The notes under the pieces were generated by a model that saw only the letters and a list, made by a program, of their open reading frames with translations, was not told where the DNA came from and ran no database searches. Of a DNA stretch of 64,000 nucleotides, positions 38,255 to 48,752 are shown piece after piece. The translations under genes were made by a program, and so were the position numbers. The stretch spans positions 2,784,972-2,848,971 of the forward strand of contig NZ_AP023032.1 of assembly GCF_019670105.1 (NCBI RefSeq). The letters are read 5' to 3'. Numbering within the stretch: position 1 is the stretch's first letter; every line of letters begins with the position of its first letter. The stretch is from Agarivorans albus. Lineage in GTDB: Bacteria; Pseudomonadota; Gammaproteobacteria; Enterobacterales; Celerinatantimonadaceae.

Positions 38255-38746
38255 TTAAGATTGGTAGTTATGTAAAAAACTAGAAGAATCTTTTAAAAAC
38301 TCAAAAAACCATTGAACAATCACGGTGAATTCGGGAATCAATAACGACCCTTTCCACCATGAGGATTCTGGAAAACCGGTAAACGACAATACAAACAGCA
38401 AAGCGCTTACCACTAATGCCCCTCGGATAGCCCCAAAACAGATCCCCAGTACCCTATCGGTACCGGTTAAACCCGTTGAGTTGACCAAGTGACTAAATAA
38501 GTAATTAACCAGCGCACCAAGTACAAGGGTGGCTATAAACAGCAAAACAATGGCTACGCCACTGCGATAATAGGGATTTTCAATGAGAGTGAAGTAACTG
38601 GATAGATCGTGATAAAACTGCGATGCGATGAAAAAAGCCGCTACCCAAGAGACCAGCGACAGGGCCTCTTTAACGAAGCCGCGAACCAAGCTAATTAATG
38701 CCGACAATACTATTACGCCGATGATGACGTAGTCTACCCAAGCCAT
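38255..38746 (-). CDS. cvpA: CvpA family membrane protein
   Basis: 163 residues with four hydrophobic segments ([20 protein letters not shown], then [32 protein letters not shown], and [13 protein letters not shown]), as in enteric CvpA. It is needed for colicin V production in E. coli and has been linked to bile and envelope stress resistance in other species. It is directly upstream of purF, and dedD lies 77 bp upstream. Confidence 0.95.
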   Translation of the reverse strand: MAWVDYVIIGVIVLSALISLVRGFVKEALSLVSWVAAFFIASQFYHDLSSYFTLIENPYYRSGVAIVLLFIATLVLGALVNYLFSHLVNSTGLTGTDRVLGICFGAIRGALVVSALLFVLSFTGFPESSWWKGSLLIPEFTVIVQWFFEFLKDSSSFLHNYQS

Positions 38747-38823
38747 AAATTTTCTACTTGTTGAAAAACGCTGCGAATTCTACCAGAAACAAAAATAAAA
38801 TGCGTGCTTGTATTTTTTCATAC

Positions 38824-39393
38824 TTACTTAAACAAAGGATCAAACTCGCGAATTTTTCCGCTTAAGCCTGTGAGTTCCTTCAATTTACTTTGTTGCTGTT
38901 CTAATGTTTTTTTAGATACGTTTGGCCCCACAAACACCCTGTTTAGCTCCCCTTCTACAGCAGGCTCTGGATATGAGTGAGCTTGAAAACCGGCTTCTCT
39001 TAGCTTTGCAACCAAACGCGTAACATTTTGAGAGTTTTTAAACGTGCCCAGTTGAACAATATAGGCCGGCTTAGCAAATTCAAGCTGTGGTGCATCCACT
39101 GGCTCAGTGGCTGGCTTTGTTTCACTAACTGTCGAAGTGCTCGTTGCCTGTTCCGAATTAGCTGTTTGCTCAGGGCTATTTTCATCACCTGCAACCTCAG
39201 TAACTAACTCTTGTTCATTAGGCAAGTCGATAAGCAGAGGGGGGAGTGAATCAACTTTAGGCGCAAAAGGGATCGCATTGAACTCTTCTTCAACTCGCGT
39301 TTTTTTACCATCAAGAATATCGGGAATAATAATTACTCCCAACGCGACCAAAAAGATGGTGCCCACTAAGCGGTTTTTAAACTGTGCAGTCAA
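38824..39393 (-). CDS. dedD: DedD, SPOR-domain division protein
   Basis: 189 residues: a short cytoplasmic start, one TM (LVGTIFLVALGVIIIPDIL), a variable Pro/Glu/Ser/Thr-rich linker, and a C-terminal SPOR domain (YIVQLGTFKNSQNVTRLVAKLREAG...RVFVGPNVSKK). SPOR domains bind denuded glycan strands at the septum. DedD promotes FtsWI function in E. coli. It follows folC by 2 bp. It is somewhat shorter than the E. coli protein, mainly in the linker. Confidence 0.94.
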   Translation of the reverse strand: MTAQFKNRLVGTIFLVALGVIIIPDILDGKKTRVEEEFNAIPFAPKVDSLPPLLIDLPNEQELVTEVAGDENSPEQTANSEQATSTSTVSETKPATEPVDAPQLEFAKPAYIVQLGTFKNSQNVTRLVAKLREAGFQAHSYPEPAVEGELNRVFVGPNVSKKTLEQQQSKLKELTGLSGKIREFDPLFK

Positions 39394-39395
39394 TG

Positions 39396-40667
39396 TTAAC
39401 TCTCTGCTGTTGCTGAAGAAGACAATTCTAATATCTCGGCCACGGTAAAAAAAGAACCAAACACAATTAACATGGCGTTATCGTCTAATAGTTTGAGGGC
39501 AGCAGAATAAGCCTGAGCCAACTGCGGGTAACGAGTTAAGCTTGCTTGAGAGGCTAAGCAACTCGCCAATGCACTACCATCGTCACCACGAGGTCCAGCT
39601 AAACCGCTAATATGCCACTGCTCTACCATGCCAACTAAAGGTTGTACCGACTGTTGCATATCTTTATCACCCAGCATCGCGCACAGCGCAATAATTTTAC
39701 GGCCATTAGCTAGCGAGGGTAATTGAGAGGCTAAGTAATTAGCAGACTGCGGATTATGCGCCACATCTACCACGACCAAAGGCTTGTGTGAAATGACTTG
39801 CAAGCGACCAGCCAGTTGCCACTCTTTGATTGCTTTCGACAAATCGGCGCTAGGTATTTCAAGCCCAAGGTGTTCTAAGGTAGCAATAGCGGCGCCTGCA
39901 TTCACTACAGGCAAACGAGGATAAGGCAGACCTTGGTAAGTCAGCTTTACGCCACGATAAGCCCAGCTATCCGCCTCTTTTTCCAGCTGATATTCTTTCC
40001 CAGCGGCTAGTTGATTACAGTTGAGTTGTGCCGAACATTCCAATACGCTGGCAACTATATTACTGTCCCCTACTACCACGTTACCGTTTTCACGAAATAT
40101 ACCGGCTTTCTCGCGACCAATTTGCTGTATGTCGTCACCTAACCAATCTACATGGTCAACGGCAACGGTTGTAACCACACTCACATCAGGCTCAACAATA
40201 TTGGTAGCATCTAAACGTCCGCCTAAGCCGACTTCTAAAATGACGTAATCCAAAGGCTGCTGGGCAAACATCCAAACGGCAGCAAGCGTACCAAACTCAA
40301 AATAACTTAAACTGGTTTCTTGGCGAAGTTCTTCAATGGCAGAAAATGACTGGCAAAATGCTTCGGCTTCGGGCAGCTGACCGTTTATTCTGACTCGCTC
40401 TCGATAATCAAGGATATGTGGTGAGCTATAAACACCAACTTGATACCCTTGCGCAACCAAAATCTGTTCAAGTAGCGCGCAGGTAGACCCTTTACCATTA
40501 GTGCCGGCCACGGTAATCACCGTAGCATCTAAATGACGTAGTTCTGCGTGCTCAGCCACTTTGGCAACCCGCTCTAAACCTAAATCAATCGCGCTATGAT
40601 GCTGGGCTTCTAAATAACAAAGCCAGTCTGCAAGAGACCGGCTTTGAGCTTCTTTCTTAGACGACAT
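39396..40667 (-). CDS. folC: Bifunctional folylpolyglutamate/dihydrofolate synthase
   Basis: 423 residues of the Mur ligase fold. The ATP-binding loop is TVAGTNGKGSTCALLEQIL. Further family motifs are YSSPHILDYRERVRING and VVVDVAHNPQSANYLA. FolC adds glutamate to dihydropteroate and to folates. It lies one base after accD, so the two are tightly linked, as in E. coli (accD-folC-dedD-cvpA-purF). Confidence 0.97.
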   Translation of the reverse strand: MSSKKEAQSRSLADWLCYLEAQHHSAIDLGLERVAKVAEHAELRHLDATVITVAGTNGKGSTCALLEQILVAQGYQVGVYSSPHILDYRERVRINGQLPEAEAFCQSFSAIEELRQETSLSYFEFGTLAAVWMFAQQPLDYVILEVGLGGRLDATNIVEPDVSVVTTVAVDHVDWLGDDIQQIGREKAGIFRENGNVVVGDSNIVASVLECSAQLNCNQLAAGKEYQLEKEADSWAYRGVKLTYQGLPYPRLPVVNAGAAIATLEHLGLEIPSADLSKAIKEWQLAGRLQVISHKPLVVVDVAHNPQSANYLASQLPSLANGRKIIALCAMLGDKDMQQSVQPLVGMVEQWHISGLAGPRGDDGSALASCLASQASLTRYPQLAQAYSAALKLLDDNAMLIVFGSFFTVAEILELSSSATAES

Positions 40668-40668
40668 A

Positions 40669-41601
40669 TTATTCTTTTTCGTTGGCAGAAATAGTCGGCC
40701 CTAAGTCTTCATCAGCATCGATAGGCTCAACCAACACCTCGGTATCTGTGCTTACAATGCCCATCATTTTTGAAGCCATTCCAGCAATGCGGTCACGCAT
40801 GTTACGGCGGTCAATAATGATGTCGATAGCGCCTTTCTCAAGCAAAAACTCACTGCGCTGGAATCCTTCAGGTAGTTTCTCGCGAACGGTTTGTTCAATA
40901 ACGCGAGGACCAGCAAAACCAATTAACGCTTTTGGCTCGGCAATATTAATATCACCCAGCATTGCAAAGCTGGCAGATACACCACCCATCGTCGGATCCG
41001 TAAGCACTGAGAAATAAGGTAAACCTTTTTCACGCATTTTAGCCAACGCCGCCGAGGTTTTCGCCATTTGCATTAGCGAGAACAAGGCTTCTTGCATGCG
41101 TGCACCACCGCTGGCAGAAAAACAAATCAAAGCGCGGTTTTCTGATAGGCACTTATCTACTGCGGCTACAAAGCGTGCTCCCACTACCGAGCCCATAGAG
41201 CCACCCATATAGGCAAACTCAAAGGCACAAGCCACTACAGGCAAACCCTTCAGCTCACCTTTCATTACTACTAATGCGTCTTTTTCACCAGTATTGCGCT
41301 GAGCGCTAGCAATACGGTCTTTGTATTTTTTGCTGTCTTTAAACTTAAGCTTATCGCGAGGCTCTAGCTCTGCCGCTAATTCTTCACGACCATCTTGGTC
41401 TAAGAAGGCTTCTAAGCGGTCACGAGCACCAATCCGCATATGGTGGTCACACTTGGGACAAACATTGTGGTTACGTTCTACCTCTGCACGGTATAAAGTT
41501 TGCTCACAGGAAGCACACTTGGTCCATACACCTTCTGGAATATTGCGTCGCTTACCAGAAGCACTTTTACTTTTCGGAAGAATTTTCTCTAACCAACTCA
41601 T
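40669..41601 (-). CDS. accD: Acetyl-CoA carboxylase carboxyltransferase subunit beta
   Basis: 310 residues. The N-terminal C4 zinc ribbon is visible ([23 protein letters not shown]), followed by the crotonase-like carboxyltransferase fold with [19 protein letters not shown] and [20 protein letters not shown]. It pairs with AccA to transfer carboxyl from biotin to acetyl-CoA, the first step of fatty acid synthesis. It heads the accD-folC-dedD-cvpA-purF string. Confidence 0.98.
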   Translation of the reverse strand: MSWLEKILPKSKSASGKRRNIPEGVWTKCASCEQTLYRAEVERNHNVCPKCDHHMRIGARDRLEAFLDQDGREELAAELEPRDKLKFKDSKKYKDRIASAQRNTGEKDALVVMKGELKGLPVVACAFEFAYMGGSMGSVVGARFVAAVDKCLSENRALICFSASGGARMQEALFSLMQMAKTSAALAKMREKGLPYFSVLTDPTMGGVSASFAMLGDINIAEPKALIGFAGPRVIEQTVREKLPEGFQRSEFLLEKGAIDIIIDRRNMRDRIAGMASKMMGIVSTDTEVLVEPIDADEDLGPTISANEKE

Positions 41602-41735
41602 CGGGAACCTTACTTCTCAATAGGCGATAAAATCGCCGTGATAACAGAATGCATTGAATGGCGGCAATTAAACCACAATTGGCCAAAATATTTTACATAA
41701 AACTGGTCTAACCCTTCATTATCGTACAGTTTTTT

Positions 41736-42524
41736 TTAACTTGCTGGCAAAAACAACGGTCCGATGGGCAAATTTGGTAATTCAAATTCTTCAGGATAAT
41801 CAACTTGAACTAAATACAAACCAGCCGCTTTGGCAGTGGCTGCAGCTTGAGCGCGATCTTTTACTGCCAATAACTCAGCAATCCATTCTACTGGTCGCTC
41901 TTGCTGGCCTACTTTCAATAAACTACCAACAATATTTCTAACCATGTGATGCACAAAAGCATTGGCTTTAATGTCCACCACTACATAATCGTTGTAGCGG
42001 CTCACTTTTAGATGTTCAACTCGGCGGAATGGACTGCGGCTTTGACACTGCACAGCACGAAAAGAGGTGAAGTCTTGTTCCCCTAGCAGCGCTTGCCCTG
42101 CTTGTTCCATCAACTCTATATCTAGCGGCTGATGATAAAAGCTCAAGCCTTGATTAAGGATTGCTGGGCGAAATCGGCTGTTATAGATAACGTAGCGATA
42201 GCGACGGGCAGTAGCGCTAAAACGCGCATGAAATTGGTCGCTAACCGGTTTAGCCCAGCGCACGGCAACATTTTTTGGCATGTTAGCATTTACGCCTAAA
42301 GTCCAAGCCGCCATTTTGCGCTCAACGGGTGAATCAAAATGTACCACTTGTCCGGTTGCATGAACGCCGGCATCGGTTCTACCTGCACATTGCACCTCGA
42401 TCGGGCTATTAGCCACGATAGATAGGCTAGATTCTAATTCTTGCTGGATTGATTGAACGTCTCGTTGGCGTTGCCAACCAAAATATCCGGCACCATCATA
42501 TTCGATGCCTAAAGCGATGCGCAT
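41736..42524 (-). CDS. truA: tRNA pseudouridine(38-40) synthase
   Basis: 262 residues. The catalytic Asp lies in [19 protein letters not shown], and the start ([19 protein letters not shown]) is typical. TruA isomerises uridines 38-40 in the anticodon stem. It lies downstream of fimV, from which it is separated by a terminator, and has 134 bp before accD. Confidence 0.97.
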   Translation of the reverse strand: MRIALGIEYDGAGYFGWQRQRDVQSIQQELESSLSIVANSPIEVQCAGRTDAGVHATGQVVHFDSPVERKMAAWTLGVNANMPKNVAVRWAKPVSDQFHARFSATARRYRYVIYNSRFRPAILNQGLSFYHQPLDIELMEQAGQALLGEQDFTSFRAVQCQSRSPFRRVEHLKVSRYNDYVVVDIKANAFVHHMVRNIVGSLLKVGQQERPVEWIAELLAVKDRAQAAATAKAAGLYLVQVDYPEEFELPNLPIGPLFLPAS

Positions 42525-42618
42525 AAATTACCACTGATTGTATCTTTGGCGGCTATGATAAAAAAATGACAGCACAAAGTCACCGCTTTATCAGCACCCT
42601 CTGTTGAATAGCAGATAC

Positions 42619-42650
42619 AAAAAAGGCAGTGATAAGATCACTGCCTTTTT
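42619..42650 (-). terminator. Intrinsic terminator of fimV
   Basis: GGCAGTGAT (42625-42633) pairs with ATCACTGCC (42637-42645) around AAG. On the minus strand six T residues follow. It lies 16 bp past the fimV stop. Confidence 0.92.
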
Positions 42651-42665
42651 CCGTATAACTAAGTT

Positions 42666-45005
42666 TTAGCTAAAGCGAGAAAGTAACTCCTCGGCTTCTT
42701 TCTTCAAACTTTTATCTTCGCTAATTAGTACTTCTTGAAGAATTTTCTTAGCGCCGTCTTGATCGTCGATCTCCAAATAGGCTCTCGCTAAATCAAGCTT
42801 GGAAGCCATTTCGGCATTTGCGTCAACATCAACGGCAGGTTGCTCTTGCGGTAGTACATCAGGGAACGAATCAAGCTCTACGTCCAGGCTTGGGCTGTCA
42901 TAAGGATCGGCTTCGTCAGTACTGTCTTCGTCTGCATCATTTAAAAGCATATCGATGTCGACAAACTCTCGCTCTTCGATGTCGCTACGAGAAGGAAGTT
43001 CATCTTGCTCAGTGGCTTCAGCGTTTTCATTGAAAGCATCTGAACCAAAACTGGCAAACATGCTATCAATGTCATCGTCAGAAACTTCATCTTCTTTATC
43101 TTTCGTATCGTCACTAAGTGAATCTGTGGACAGCTCAGGCGTCTCTTCCTCAGCCAGAGGCTCGAGCGCTAGGTCTTCAAGCTCGCTTTCAAAATCACCG
43201 ATATCGGTAACGTTATCGGTAACGGCTTCAGCAGCTTCCTCCGCAGCCTCAATAGATGGATCTTCAAGTTCCAGTTCGGTTAAATCAACAAAATCATCAT
43301 CTAAGTCAAAAGCTTCTGGTTCTTCGCCAGCAGAACTCTCAGACTCTGTAGCTTCACTTACTTCTTCGGAAGCACTTAATGCTGCTAAGTCAGCGGCGGC
43401 ATCTTCAAGCGTTCCTGATCCACCCTCTAAATTCTCAAACTCATCTTCTAGGCTAGCAGTTGGGTCTTCAAGCGTAGTTAACTCGTCTTCATCTAGTTCT
43501 GCTGATAAATCAATGTTGTCTAAATCGACCTTTTCTTGCTCACTAACTTCCGATAACTCAGCTTCCATTTCTTGCTGCTGTTTAAGTGCATCTTCAAATG
43601 AAAGCTCATCGTCATCAGCCGGACCTTCTTCGCTCACTTCAAACAAGTCTTCCTCGTCGTCCATGGCTAAGGCAGCGGCAAGGTCATCGGCGCTAATTAC
43701 CGCATCTGGATCTTCTTCCGCTGGACTTTCTTCCTCAAGTGCATCATCTAGAGAGGGAACAAGGTCGTCAGATTCAAAGGCATCTAAAGCCGCCATTTCA
43801 CTGTCGTCTAAAGAAATCTCACTAATCGGGTCAGCTTCTTCTTGCGCAGCAGCAAAGTCTTCAAAGCTAGCTTCTTCAATTTCGGGCTCTAAATCATCGG
43901 TATCATCTTCAAACGATTCAGGCTCTGGGATCGTTTCATCAACACTTAGGTCTGGCTCATCTTCTTCAAACTGACTGTTTAAGTCCTCAGTTTGCTCATC
44001 TTCAGGTTCTAAGTTATCGCTAAATAGCTGTGAAAATTCATCATTTTCATCATCCATCATATTGATGGTTGATTCAGCCATTTCCTTATCTTGCTCTTCT
44101 AGCTCTTTTTTGGCCTTACGTCTAAACAGCAAGGTAATCACTAGTGCAATAAGCAGAATTGGAATAAAAATCACTAAGCCAATATTTAATGGTGAAGAAA
44201 AGAAGCCCGAGCTGCTTTCTTTGTCCATCTCACTGGCGTCAATTTTTGGTTTTTCTAGCAGTTGCAATATTTGAGTTTGATTGCGACGGTTTTCGTTTAA
44301 CTCTTCACGAATACTGGCCAGCTCATCGCTTAGCTCTTGAATACGCATTTTCATGCGATGGTTTACTTCAGCCAAACCTACCATCTGCTGGCTAGATTCA
44401 TCCATTTGCTGTTTTAGTACATCAAATTCTTGACGTTTTAACTGCTCTAGCTCGTCAATTCTCGTTTCTAGGCGATCACGTAAGGAGTCTAAATCTTTTT
44501 GGGTTTTTTCTAAGGCTCCTGCATCTGCCATTGGGCGAGCGGGAGTAACCGCTTTAGGCGTAGCAACTGGCGTAGTCGTGGTGGTAGTTGTTTGTGCCGC
44601 CGGCTTATTTACAACCACTTTAGTGGTTTTCTTCGGCGCTAAGGCTCTTACTGCAGCTTGATGGTTAACCGCTTGCGCTTCTTCCAGCGTAGGAAGCGAA
44701 AGATAGCTACCGTTGATAATTGAGTTGATATTGCCGTTATTAAAGGCTTGTGGGTTTTTGTTCAATATTGCGAACATCATTTGATACACGCTGATTGAAC
44801 GGGAAGGACGATTTAAACTCGCAATAGCCCATAAAGTGTCATTGCTGCGCACCGGCCCATATGTTTGTTGTTCAGGTTCACCAACAACTTCGTCTGGCCC
44901 CACTAACTCAACATAAAAGGTACCCGTTTCTTGTGCGATGGCTGTACTGAGAGTTGAAAATGATAAAACAGCCGACAATGCAACGAGGGAAATCTTCCGC
45001 CCCAT
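42666..45005 (-). CDS. fimV: FimV/HubP-like polar landmark protein
   Basis: 779 residues. A signal peptide (ALSAVLSFSTLSTAIA) is followed by a LysM-like periplasmic segment (RSNDTLWAIASLNRPSRSISVYQMMFAIL), a coiled coil (about 165-250) and one TM (NIGLVIFIPILLIALVITLLF). A very acidic repeat-rich cytoplasmic region of about 400 residues follows, then the conserved FimV C-terminal TPR-like motif (SKLDLARAYLEIDDQDGAKKIL). In vibrios and Shewanella HubP organises chromosome origin, chemotaxis and flagella at the pole; in Pseudomonas FimV serves twitching motility. The truA-fimV-usg position is standard. Confidence 0.93.
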   Translation of the reverse strand: MGRKISLVALSAVLSFSTLSTAIAQETGTFYVELVGPDEVVGEPEQQTYGPVRSNDTLWAIASLNRPSRSISVYQMMFAILNKNPQAFNNGNINSIINGSYLSLPTLEEAQAVNHQAAVRALAPKKTTKVVVNKPAAQTTTTTTTPVATPKAVTPARPMADAGALEKTQKDLDSLRDRLETRIDELEQLKRQEFDVLKQQMDESSQQMVGLAEVNHRMKMRIQELSDELASIREELNENRRNQTQILQLLEKPKIDASEMDKESSSGFFSSPLNIGLVIFIPILLIALVITLLFRRKAKKELEEQDKEMAESTINMMDDENDEFSQLFSDNLEPEDEQTEDLNSQFEEDEPDLSVDETIPEPESFEDDTDDLEPEIEEASFEDFAAAQEEADPISEISLDDSEMAALDAFESDDLVPSLDDALEEESPAEEDPDAVISADDLAAALAMDDEEDLFEVSEEGPADDDELSFEDALKQQQEMEAELSEVSEQEKVDLDNIDLSAELDEDELTTLEDPTASLEDEFENLEGGSGTLEDAAADLAALSASEEVSEATESESSAGEEPEAFDLDDDFVDLTELELEDPSIEAAEEAAEAVTDNVTDIGDFESELEDLALEPLAEEETPELSTDSLSDDTKDKEDEVSDDDIDSMFASFGSDAFNENAEATEQDELPSRSDIEEREFVDIDMLLNDADEDSTDEADPYDSPSLDVELDSFPDVLPQEQPAVDVDANAEMASKLDLARAYLEIDDQDGAKKILQEVLISEDKSLKKEAEELLSRFS

Positions 45006-45189
45006 AGTTTTTCCTTGTTTTCTTCCTGGAGACTGAATCGCTTCAATCCTTTGTTATTGCTTTAATATAACCAGCTAACAATCAGCGATCTAGCGAAACA
45101 ACTAACAGTTTACGCCTAGATCGCATTTTACTACGCTTTTCCTCAACTAGAGTTATCGGCGCATTGACAATTATCTAAACATAAATCGC

Positions 45190-46215
45190 TTAAATATATT
45201 GTTTTATTAAAGTTTCTGCGATTAAAGCGGCGTTCGCTACCACACCTGATTGCGGGTTATTGGCCATTAAAGTTAAGTTAACACCATTTTCTGTATTTGG
45301 ATTTTGGCGTAAACGGCTTAGAACTATCGATTCGCTGTTTGCAATGTTACTTACCGGCGTAACCAGTTCATCTTCTACTAGTTCAAAGGCTTGGTGGTTC
45401 GTTAACCATTCTTTAATGCTTAGCAAATCTAAGGAATAGGTTCCGTACAAATGCAGTGACAAAGTATCGCCGTAGAATACCGGAACATGTTGCGCACTGA
45501 CATTGATGTTAAGCTCAGGAGACTGCAACATAGCTCGACACTGCTCACTTAACTCAGCCTCAAATTGGCTAGCACCCAGTAACGCTTCCTCGCCCTGCTC
45601 TGGCAATAGGTTAAACGCAAGTTGTTGAGCAAACAGTTTAGGCTCAACCGGCAAACCGTTTAGCAAACGCGCTGTTTGACCTGCTAGTTCATCAACACCT
45701 AGCTTGCCTTTATTCGCCGCGCTCAGCATGGCATTTACTTCTACTCGTTCTAACTCAACATCTTGTTGGATTATGTGCAGTAGCAAGGCTAATTGTCCGG
45801 CTAAACTACTTGGGCAATTTAACCAACGCTCAGACAAACCTTCAGCCACTTGTTCAGGGTTAACCGCGGCATGCACCCATGAATAAGCTTCTTGGTTGGC
45901 ATGCGCCATGTCGATAATTACACAACCAAGTTGGCGGGCCTGTTCAGCCATATCAACGGCTGCTTCTTCACTAGAGAGCAACCAAGCTACACTCACTTCC
46001 GACCAGTTAACTAACGGTGCCTCAGCAATTTCAAGGCTTTGACCTTGCCACTTTAAGCGACTTTCCTGCTCTTCTTCGTCGAGCTCTTCTGCTACGTCGA
46101 TGTTTAAAGGAAAAATCTGCGCAGCAGGAAACTCTCTTTGCTCTAGTAGGCTTAGCAACTGCTGACTTTGCTCACTTTCTGCGCCGATAATTGCGACATT
46201 ATGAAACTGTTGCAT
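45190..46215 (-). CDS. usg: Usg-like aspartate-semialdehyde dehydrogenase homologue
   Basis: 341 residues of the ASADH fold, in the position of usg between pdxB and truA. The N-terminal nucleotide-binding loop, normally GATGxVG, reads GAESEQSQQLL, so the glycine motif is eroded. The active-site region keeps a cysteine (LNCPSSLAGQLALLLH). A catalytic role in lysine/threonine synthesis is unlikely; a true asd gene is expected elsewhere. The start overlaps the pdxB stop by one base. A 184-bp gap separates it from fimV. Confidence 0.85.
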   Translation of the reverse strand: MQQFHNVAIIGAESEQSQQLLSLLEQREFPAAQIFPLNIDVAEELDEEEQESRLKWQGQSLEIAEAPLVNWSEVSVAWLLSSEEAAVDMAEQARQLGCVIIDMAHANQEAYSWVHAAVNPEQVAEGLSERWLNCPSSLAGQLALLLHIIQQDVELERVEVNAMLSAANKGKLGVDELAGQTARLLNGLPVEPKLFAQQLAFNLLPEQGEEALLGASQFEAELSEQCRAMLQSPELNINVSAQHVPVFYGDTLSLHLYGTYSLDLLSIKEWLTNHQAFELVEDELVTPVSNIANSESIVLSRLRQNPNTENGVNLTLMANNPQSGVVANAALIAETLIKQYI

Positions 46216-47339
46216 TACTTGTTCTCTTGAATGTTAAAGCCAAGCGCACCTAGGTTTGCTTGCTTATGTTGATTAACCACCTGCAGCGCAGAAAACTCTC
46301 TGCGTTGCGGATAAAATTTGCGGAGCTTATCAAACCCTGAAGGGCTTGCTCCATGCTGGCGAAAACGGCGATCGTCAGCAAAAATGTTGTAAACCAGTTG
46401 GGTCAATTTTGTTAGCTGAGAATCAGTTAACTCCCCTTTGAGGGTGATCTGCGAAAACTCAGGCACAGGTAACAACTGCTCACTTAAATCGTTAGCTTCA
46501 ATCTTTAATGCTTGGCACATGGCTTGGTACACCATACTGGTGCCACGCATTTTCCCCTCTAAGCTATAACCAGCAATATGCGGAGTGGCAATAAAGGCAT
46601 ACTTCACTAGCGGCTCAAGTATAGTGGGTTCACCTTCCCATACGTCCAATACCAACAACGGTGATTTCCCTTGCGCTGCAAATTCTAGCAAGGCTTGGTT
46701 ATCTATGACCTCCCCACGACAAGCATTAACCAAAATCTGCTCTGGTGTGAGTTTGCTAAGTACCTGTTGATTAAACAGATGATATGTGGGGTGCTTACCA
46801 TTTTTAGTTGATGGTACATGTAAACTAATAACGTCTGCATCAAGTACCTGCTCAAAGCTTACCGAATTAGCGAGAGTTCCTTGCTCGGCAGCCGGTGGAT
46901 CATAAAGCATTACTTGCATACCTAAAGCTGCAGCACGCTTTGCCACTTGTGACCCCGTATTTCCGGCACCAACAATCGCAATGGTTTTTCCAACTAATGA
47001 TTGATAACGATACTCAGTGGCAGCTAACAAAGCAGTTGCTACATACTCTCCTACGGCAATCGCATTGCAGCCTGGCGCGCTAGCAAAAGCAATGCCTCGC
47101 TCAGCTAAGTAGTTTTGCTCTACATGTTCGGTGCCAATGGTGGCGGTACCAACAAACTTTAATTTGTTAGCTTGAGCAAGGAGCTGCTGATTTACCTTGG
47201 TCACTGAGCGAACTAATAAAGCGTCAACATCAACTAACTGCTGCGGCTGCATAGTTCGGCCATCTACGGCCACAACTTCACCGTGTTGGCTTAAAATTTG
47301 TTGAGCAAAGGGGATATTTTCGTCGACAACTATCTTCAT
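46215..47339 (-). CDS. pdxB: Erythronate-4-phosphate dehydrogenase
   Basis: 374 residues of the D-2-hydroxyacid dehydrogenase family; second step of pyridoxal phosphate synthesis from erythrose-4-phosphate. It shows the NAD-binding GAGNTGSQVAKRAAALG, the catalytic Arg/Glu/His regions (VNACRGEVIDN, DVWEGEP, TPHIAGYS) and the C-terminal PdxB dimerisation domain (DRRFRQHGASPSGFDKLR). It is upstream of usg and downstream of the fabB terminator. Confidence 0.97.
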   Translation of the reverse strand: MKIVVDENIPFAQQILSQHGEVVAVDGRTMQPQQLVDVDALLVRSVTKVNQQLLAQANKLKFVGTATIGTEHVEQNYLAERGIAFASAPGCNAIAVGEYVATALLAATEYRYQSLVGKTIAIVGAGNTGSQVAKRAAALGMQVMLYDPPAAEQGTLANSVSFEQVLDADVISLHVPSTKNGKHPTYHLFNQQVLSKLTPEQILVNACRGEVIDNQALLEFAAQGKSPLLVLDVWEGEPTILEPLVKYAFIATPHIAGYSLEGKMRGTSMVYQAMCQALKIEANDLSEQLLPVPEFSQITLKGELTDSQLTKLTQLVYNIFADDRRFRQHGASPSGFDKLRKFYPQRREFSALQVVNQHKQANLGALGFNIQENK

Positions 47340-47406
47340 TGCGTATGCTATTGGAGGCTACCTAAATTTTGAGGTGGGCAATCTTACCACGCGTTATAAA
47401 TTCCAT

Positions 47407-47437
47407 AAAAAAAAAGCTGCCTAAAGGCAGCTTTTTT
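47407..47437 (-). terminator. Intrinsic terminator of fabB
   Basis: AGCTGCC (47415-47421) pairs with GGCAGCT (47426-47432) around TAAA, with an A-run and T-run on either side. It lies between fabB and pdxB, 14 bp past the fabB stop. Confidence 0.92.
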
Positions 47438-47451
47438 CAAACAAAATTGAT

Positions 47452-48669
47452 TTAGTCTTGGAAACGTTCGATTACAAGCGTGGCGTTAGTACCACCAAAA
47501 CCAAAGCTGTTAGACATTACGCGATTTAACTTCGCGCTCTTGGCTTCATTAGCCACAATGTTCAAACCTTCGGCTTTTTCATCCAAGGTATTGATGTTAA
47601 TGCTTGGTGCAACGAAGTCATTTTCCATCATAAGCAAAGAGTAAATTGCTTCGTGAACCCCTGCCGCGCCTAATGCGTGACCAGTCATCGCTTTAGTTGC
47701 GCTAATTAATGGGCTGTTGCCACCAAACACTTCTTGAATTGCACCCAACTCTTTCACATCGCCTACCGGCGTTGAAGTACCGTGGGTATTTACATAATCA
47801 ATGTCACCTTCTAGCCCTTGCATAGCTTGACGCATACAACGCACTGCGCCCTCACCAGATGGCGCAACCATATCGTAACCATCAGACGTTGCACCATAAC
47901 CCACTACTTCACCGTAGATTTTGGCACCACGTGCAAGCGCATGCTCAAGCTCTTCAACCACAACCATGCCGCCGCCGCCAGAGATAACAAAACCATCGCG
48001 GTCTGCATCATAAGTACGCGAGGCAAGTTCTGGGTTGTCGTTGTATTTAGTCGACAATGCGCCCATAGCATCAAATTCCATGGCTAGGGTCCAGTGAAGC
48101 TCTTCACCGCCACCAGCAAAAACAACGTCTTGCTTGCCTAATTGAATAAGCTCTAAAGCATGGCCAATACAGTGAGCACTGGTTGCACAAGCGCTGCTAA
48201 TGGAATAGTTTACCCCCTTGATTTTGAACGGTGTCGCTAAGCAAGCAGAGGTGGTGCTCGACATGGTTCTAGGTACCATGTAAGGGCCAACACGACGTAC
48301 GCCTTTGGCACGTAAAATATCAGCCGCTTCTACTTGGTTTTTAGACGACGCACCGCCAGAGCCAACAACTAAACCTGTGCGCTCGTTTGATACTAAGTCT
48401 TCGGCTAGCTTGGCATCTTCAATAGCTTGTTGCATTGAAAGGTAAGAAAATGCTGCAGCGTCGCCCATGAAGCGCATGGTTTTGCGATCAACATGCTCAG
48501 CTGGGTTAATTTTTAAATCACCCCATACTTGGCTACGTAAGTTTTGCTCGGCAAACTCAGGTGAATGGGTAATTCCCGATTTACCTGCTTGTAAGGATGC
48601 TAATACTTCTTCTTTATTGTTACCGATACTAGATATAATGCCTAGCCCGGTGATAACTGCTCTTTTCAT
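47452..48669 (-). CDS. fabB: 3-oxoacyl-ACP synthase I
   Basis: 405 residues, the length of E. coli FabB. The Cys-His-His active site is visible: the cysteine in [13 protein letters not shown], and histidines in [12 protein letters not shown] and [10 protein letters not shown]. FabB elongates both saturated and unsaturated intermediates and is required for unsaturated fatty acids. It is divergent from mnmC, with a FabR-type operator in the 114-bp gap. Confidence 0.97.
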   Translation of the reverse strand: MKRAVITGLGIISSIGNNKEEVLASLQAGKSGITHSPEFAEQNLRSQVWGDLKINPAEHVDRKTMRFMGDAAAFSYLSMQQAIEDAKLAEDLVSNERTGLVVGSGGASSKNQVEAADILRAKGVRRVGPYMVPRTMSSTTSACLATPFKIKGVNYSISSACATSAHCIGHALELIQLGKQDVVFAGGGEELHWTLAMEFDAMGALSTKYNDNPELASRTYDADRDGFVISGGGGMVVVEELEHALARGAKIYGEVVGYGATSDGYDMVAPSGEGAVRCMRQAMQGLEGDIDYVNTHGTSTPVGDVKELGAIQEVFGGNSPLISATKAMTGHALGAAGVHEAIYSLLMMENDFVAPSININTLDEKAEGLNIVANEAKSAKLNRVMSNSFGFGGTNATLVIERFQD

Positions 48670-48734
48670 CAGATGGTCTCACGGGTTGTATTTGCTGCTA
48701 TGTTACCGATTTTGCAGCCTAATCTGGTCGGATG

Positions 48735-48752
48735 AGAGTACACGTGTACGCT
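48735..48752. promoter_or_regulatory. FabR-type operator between fabB and mnmC
   Basis: AGAGTACACGTGTACGCT is an 18-bp palindrome with one mismatched pair (read on the minus strand AGCGTACACGTGTACTCT). It fits the AGCGTACAnnTGTACGCT pattern I recall for FabR, the repressor of fabA and fabB in E. coli. It lies 66-83 bp upstream of the fabB ATG, and 31 bp before the mnmC start. Confidence 0.75.

Noticed and set aside
38747-38823. Possible PurR operator upstream of cvpA-purF (minus-strand CGCAGCGTTTTTC)
   Set aside because: The spacing between the half-sites is one base short of the ACGCAAACGTTTGCGT pattern, so I do not call it.
42955-43974. A 339-codon open frame on the plus strand, very rich in serine
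   Set aside because: It is the exact antisense of the acidic repeat region of fimV; Glu/Asp codons read in reverse give Ser runs. It has no Shine-Dalgarno or family features.
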